From Novosphingobium sp. ST904 (GTDB lineage: Bacteria; Pseudomonadota; Alphaproteobacteria; Sphingomonadales; Sphingomonadaceae): a stretch of 60,747 nt of DNA. Below the pieces are notes generated by a model. The model was not told the DNA's origin and did not search any database. It saw only the letters and a program-made list of their open reading frames with translations. Below, piece by piece: positions 59,913 through 60,747 of the stretch. The stretch's first letter is position 1. Each line of letters opens with the position of its first letter. Position numbers and translations under genes: made by a program. The DNA lies in contig NZ_LGJH01000131.1 of the NCBI RefSeq assembly GCF_001298105.1, positions 1 through 60,747 of the forward strand. Direction: 5' to 3'.

Positions 59913-60322
59913 GACAGCCCATGAAAATCCGCCAGAACCTCTACCTCGACCGGGACGTGACCGTGGCGCTTGATCGCCTGGCTGCCGGCACTCGCGGCAA
60001 CAAGAGCCGCCTCGTCAACGACGCGCTGAAGGCATGGATAGCTCGGCAAGGCTCGAACGAGATCGACGATCTTCTGCGTCTGCGCTTCGACCGTCTCTCG
60101 CGGGAAATTACCGGCAGCCGGCGCGATATCGACGTCCTCCTCGAAAGTCTGGCCCTCTTCATCCGCTACCAGCTCTCGGTGACGGCGCCGCTGCCCGAAG
60201 CGGACGCGGCTGCCCGCGCGGTCGGCCGGGAGCGCTTCGAAGCCTTCGTGGCCCAGGTCGGCCGCCAGATCGCCACCGGTAAGCGGACCCTGCCAGAGCG
60301 GAAGTCGGGAGAAAGTGCATGA
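59909..60322 (+). CDS. Ribbon-helix-helix (CopG-like) protein of the conjugation operon
   Basis: 137 residues. The N-terminal RHH (IRQNLYLDRDVTVALDRLAAGTRGNKSRLVNDALKAWI) suggests DNA binding; the C-terminal part is helical and polar. Start GTG 59909 overlaps the traG stop; ATG 59921 is the alternative. This small regulator stands between traG and trbB in many alphaproteobacterial conjugation loci and probably controls the operon. Its end overlaps the trbB start by four bases. Confidence 0.8.
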   Translation: MRQPMKIRQNLYLDRDVTVALDRLAAGTRGNKSRLVNDALKAWIARQGSNEIDDLLRLRFDRLSREITGSRRDIDVLLESLALFIRYQLSVTAPLPEADAAARAVGRERFEAFVAQVGRQIATGKRTLPERKSGESA

Positions 60323-60647
60323 CCGACACTCCCGATGTCATCTCGGCCGAACGCCGACGCGCAATGCTGCGGACTGCATGGGGCCCGCCATTCGCGCCGC
60401 GCTCGAAGATCCGCGCATCATCGAGATCATGGTCAACCCGGACGGGGCGCTCCGCGTCGATGTGGCTGGGGGAAGGGCGGGTCGATACCGATATCCGCTT
60501 CGAACCGGCGCAGGTCGAACGCATTGTCCGGCTTGTCGCCTCGCATATCCGCGCGGAGGTCCACGCAGACGCCCCGATCGTATCGGCTGAACTCCCGGCG
60601 CACGGCGCTGGTGCTGGCGAACGCTTCGAGGGCCTTCTTCCTCCGGT
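60319..60647 (+). pseudogene. trbB: 5' part of trbB, cut by the IS and frameshifted
   Basis: Repaired, the frame reads TAMGPAIRAALEDPRIIEIMVNPDGAL and FEPAQVERIVRLVASHIRAEVH, the N-terminal part of the VirB11-like secretion ATPase TrbB, about 110 of an expected 320 residues. Two single-base shifts occur near 60378 (one A missing) and at 60468-60472 (five G's for four); they cancel out. The IS then begins at 60648 and removes the ATPase core. Conjugation through this locus is therefore broken unless another copy exists. Confidence 0.75.
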
Positions 60648-60747
60648 CTGAAGCGCCCCGGGTTTCCAGGAGGCTCCAACTTGTGAGAAGGAGCATCCGT
60701 TATGAGCAAGACAACCAACAAATTTTCACCTGAAGTCCGCGAGCGGG
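60648..60747 (+). mobile_element. End of an IS3-family insertion sequence (right copy)
   Basis: Identical to the reverse complement of 1-100. Starts TGAAGCGCCCCGGG inside trbB and continues to orfA, pointing outward to the right. Confidence 0.8.
60702..60747 (+). CDS. IS3-family transposase OrfA, first 15 codons only
   Basis: ATG 60702 with GAGAAGGAG upstream opens MSKTTNKFSPEVRER. Same as the left copy on the other strand. Confidence 0.75.
   Translation, partial: MSKTTNKFSPEVRER

Noticed and set aside
1..60747. Composite transposon bounded by the two IS copies
   Set aside because: The layout fits, but only 100 bp of each IS is seen and no target duplication can be checked; assembly breaks at a repeat explain it equally well.
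1..60747. CRISPR arrays, tRNA or rRNA genes
   Set aside because: No regularly spaced repeats, cloverleaf-like blocks or rRNA-conserved stretches were seen on reading.

Overview
The window reads as accessory DNA of a sphingomonad-type alphaproteobacterium, probably a plasmid or integrated conjugative element. The evidence is GC-rich sequence, five TonB-dependent receptors (one cut by an IS), FadR-type regulators, a dnaE2/imuB remnant and a traG-RHH-trbB conjugation block. Both ends of the window are the same 100 bp of an IS3-family element in opposite orientation, so the window lies between two copies of that IS. One copy cuts the signal peptide of the first receptor and the other cuts trbB.

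About 0.1-48 kb is a mosaic of catabolic and transport operons: four more or less complete receptors, an MFS carrier, an acyl-CoA ligase, a MaoC-type dehydratase, an enoyl-CoA hydratase, a CaiB-type CoA transferase, eight short-chain dehydrogenases, a zinc-free alcohol-dehydrogenase-like reductase, a phosphotriesterase-type lactonase, three metallo-beta-lactamase (MBL) fold or alpha/beta hydrolases with esterase/lactonase character, a sulfotransferase beside a sulfatase-like MBL protein, a carboxymuconolactone-decarboxylase-like protein, SnoaL/NTF2-fold proteins, a VOC protein and a Rieske oxygenase large subunit. Regulators are two FadR/GntR paralogues, two AraC proteins, one IclR and one TetR. 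Together they suggest uptake through outer-membrane receptors, oxidation and lactone or ester opening, CoA activation and beta-oxidation-like breakdown of a hydrophobic polycyclic or lactone-type compound. The substrate cannot be read from the sequence.

About 48-53.5 kb holds a nucleotidyltransferase-domain protein, dnaE2 and the C-terminal stub of imuB. About 53.7-57.8 kb is visibly more AT-rich and carries a broken lipoprotein gene, a three-gene operon (two unrecognised proteins and a ComEC-like MBL hydrolase) and a nucleotidyltransferase-HEPN fusion. This is the best candidate here for an undescribed (possibly defence) system. About 57.9-60.7 kb is the start of a Trb-type conjugation operon.

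Many genes carry one or two single-base frameshifts, mostly in homopolymer runs. Restoring one base gives full-length family members of the expected size, so sequencing error is the likeliest cause, although real decay cannot be excluded. For these genes I give the span of the whole gene and the position of each shift. No tRNA, rRNA or CRISPR array was seen.
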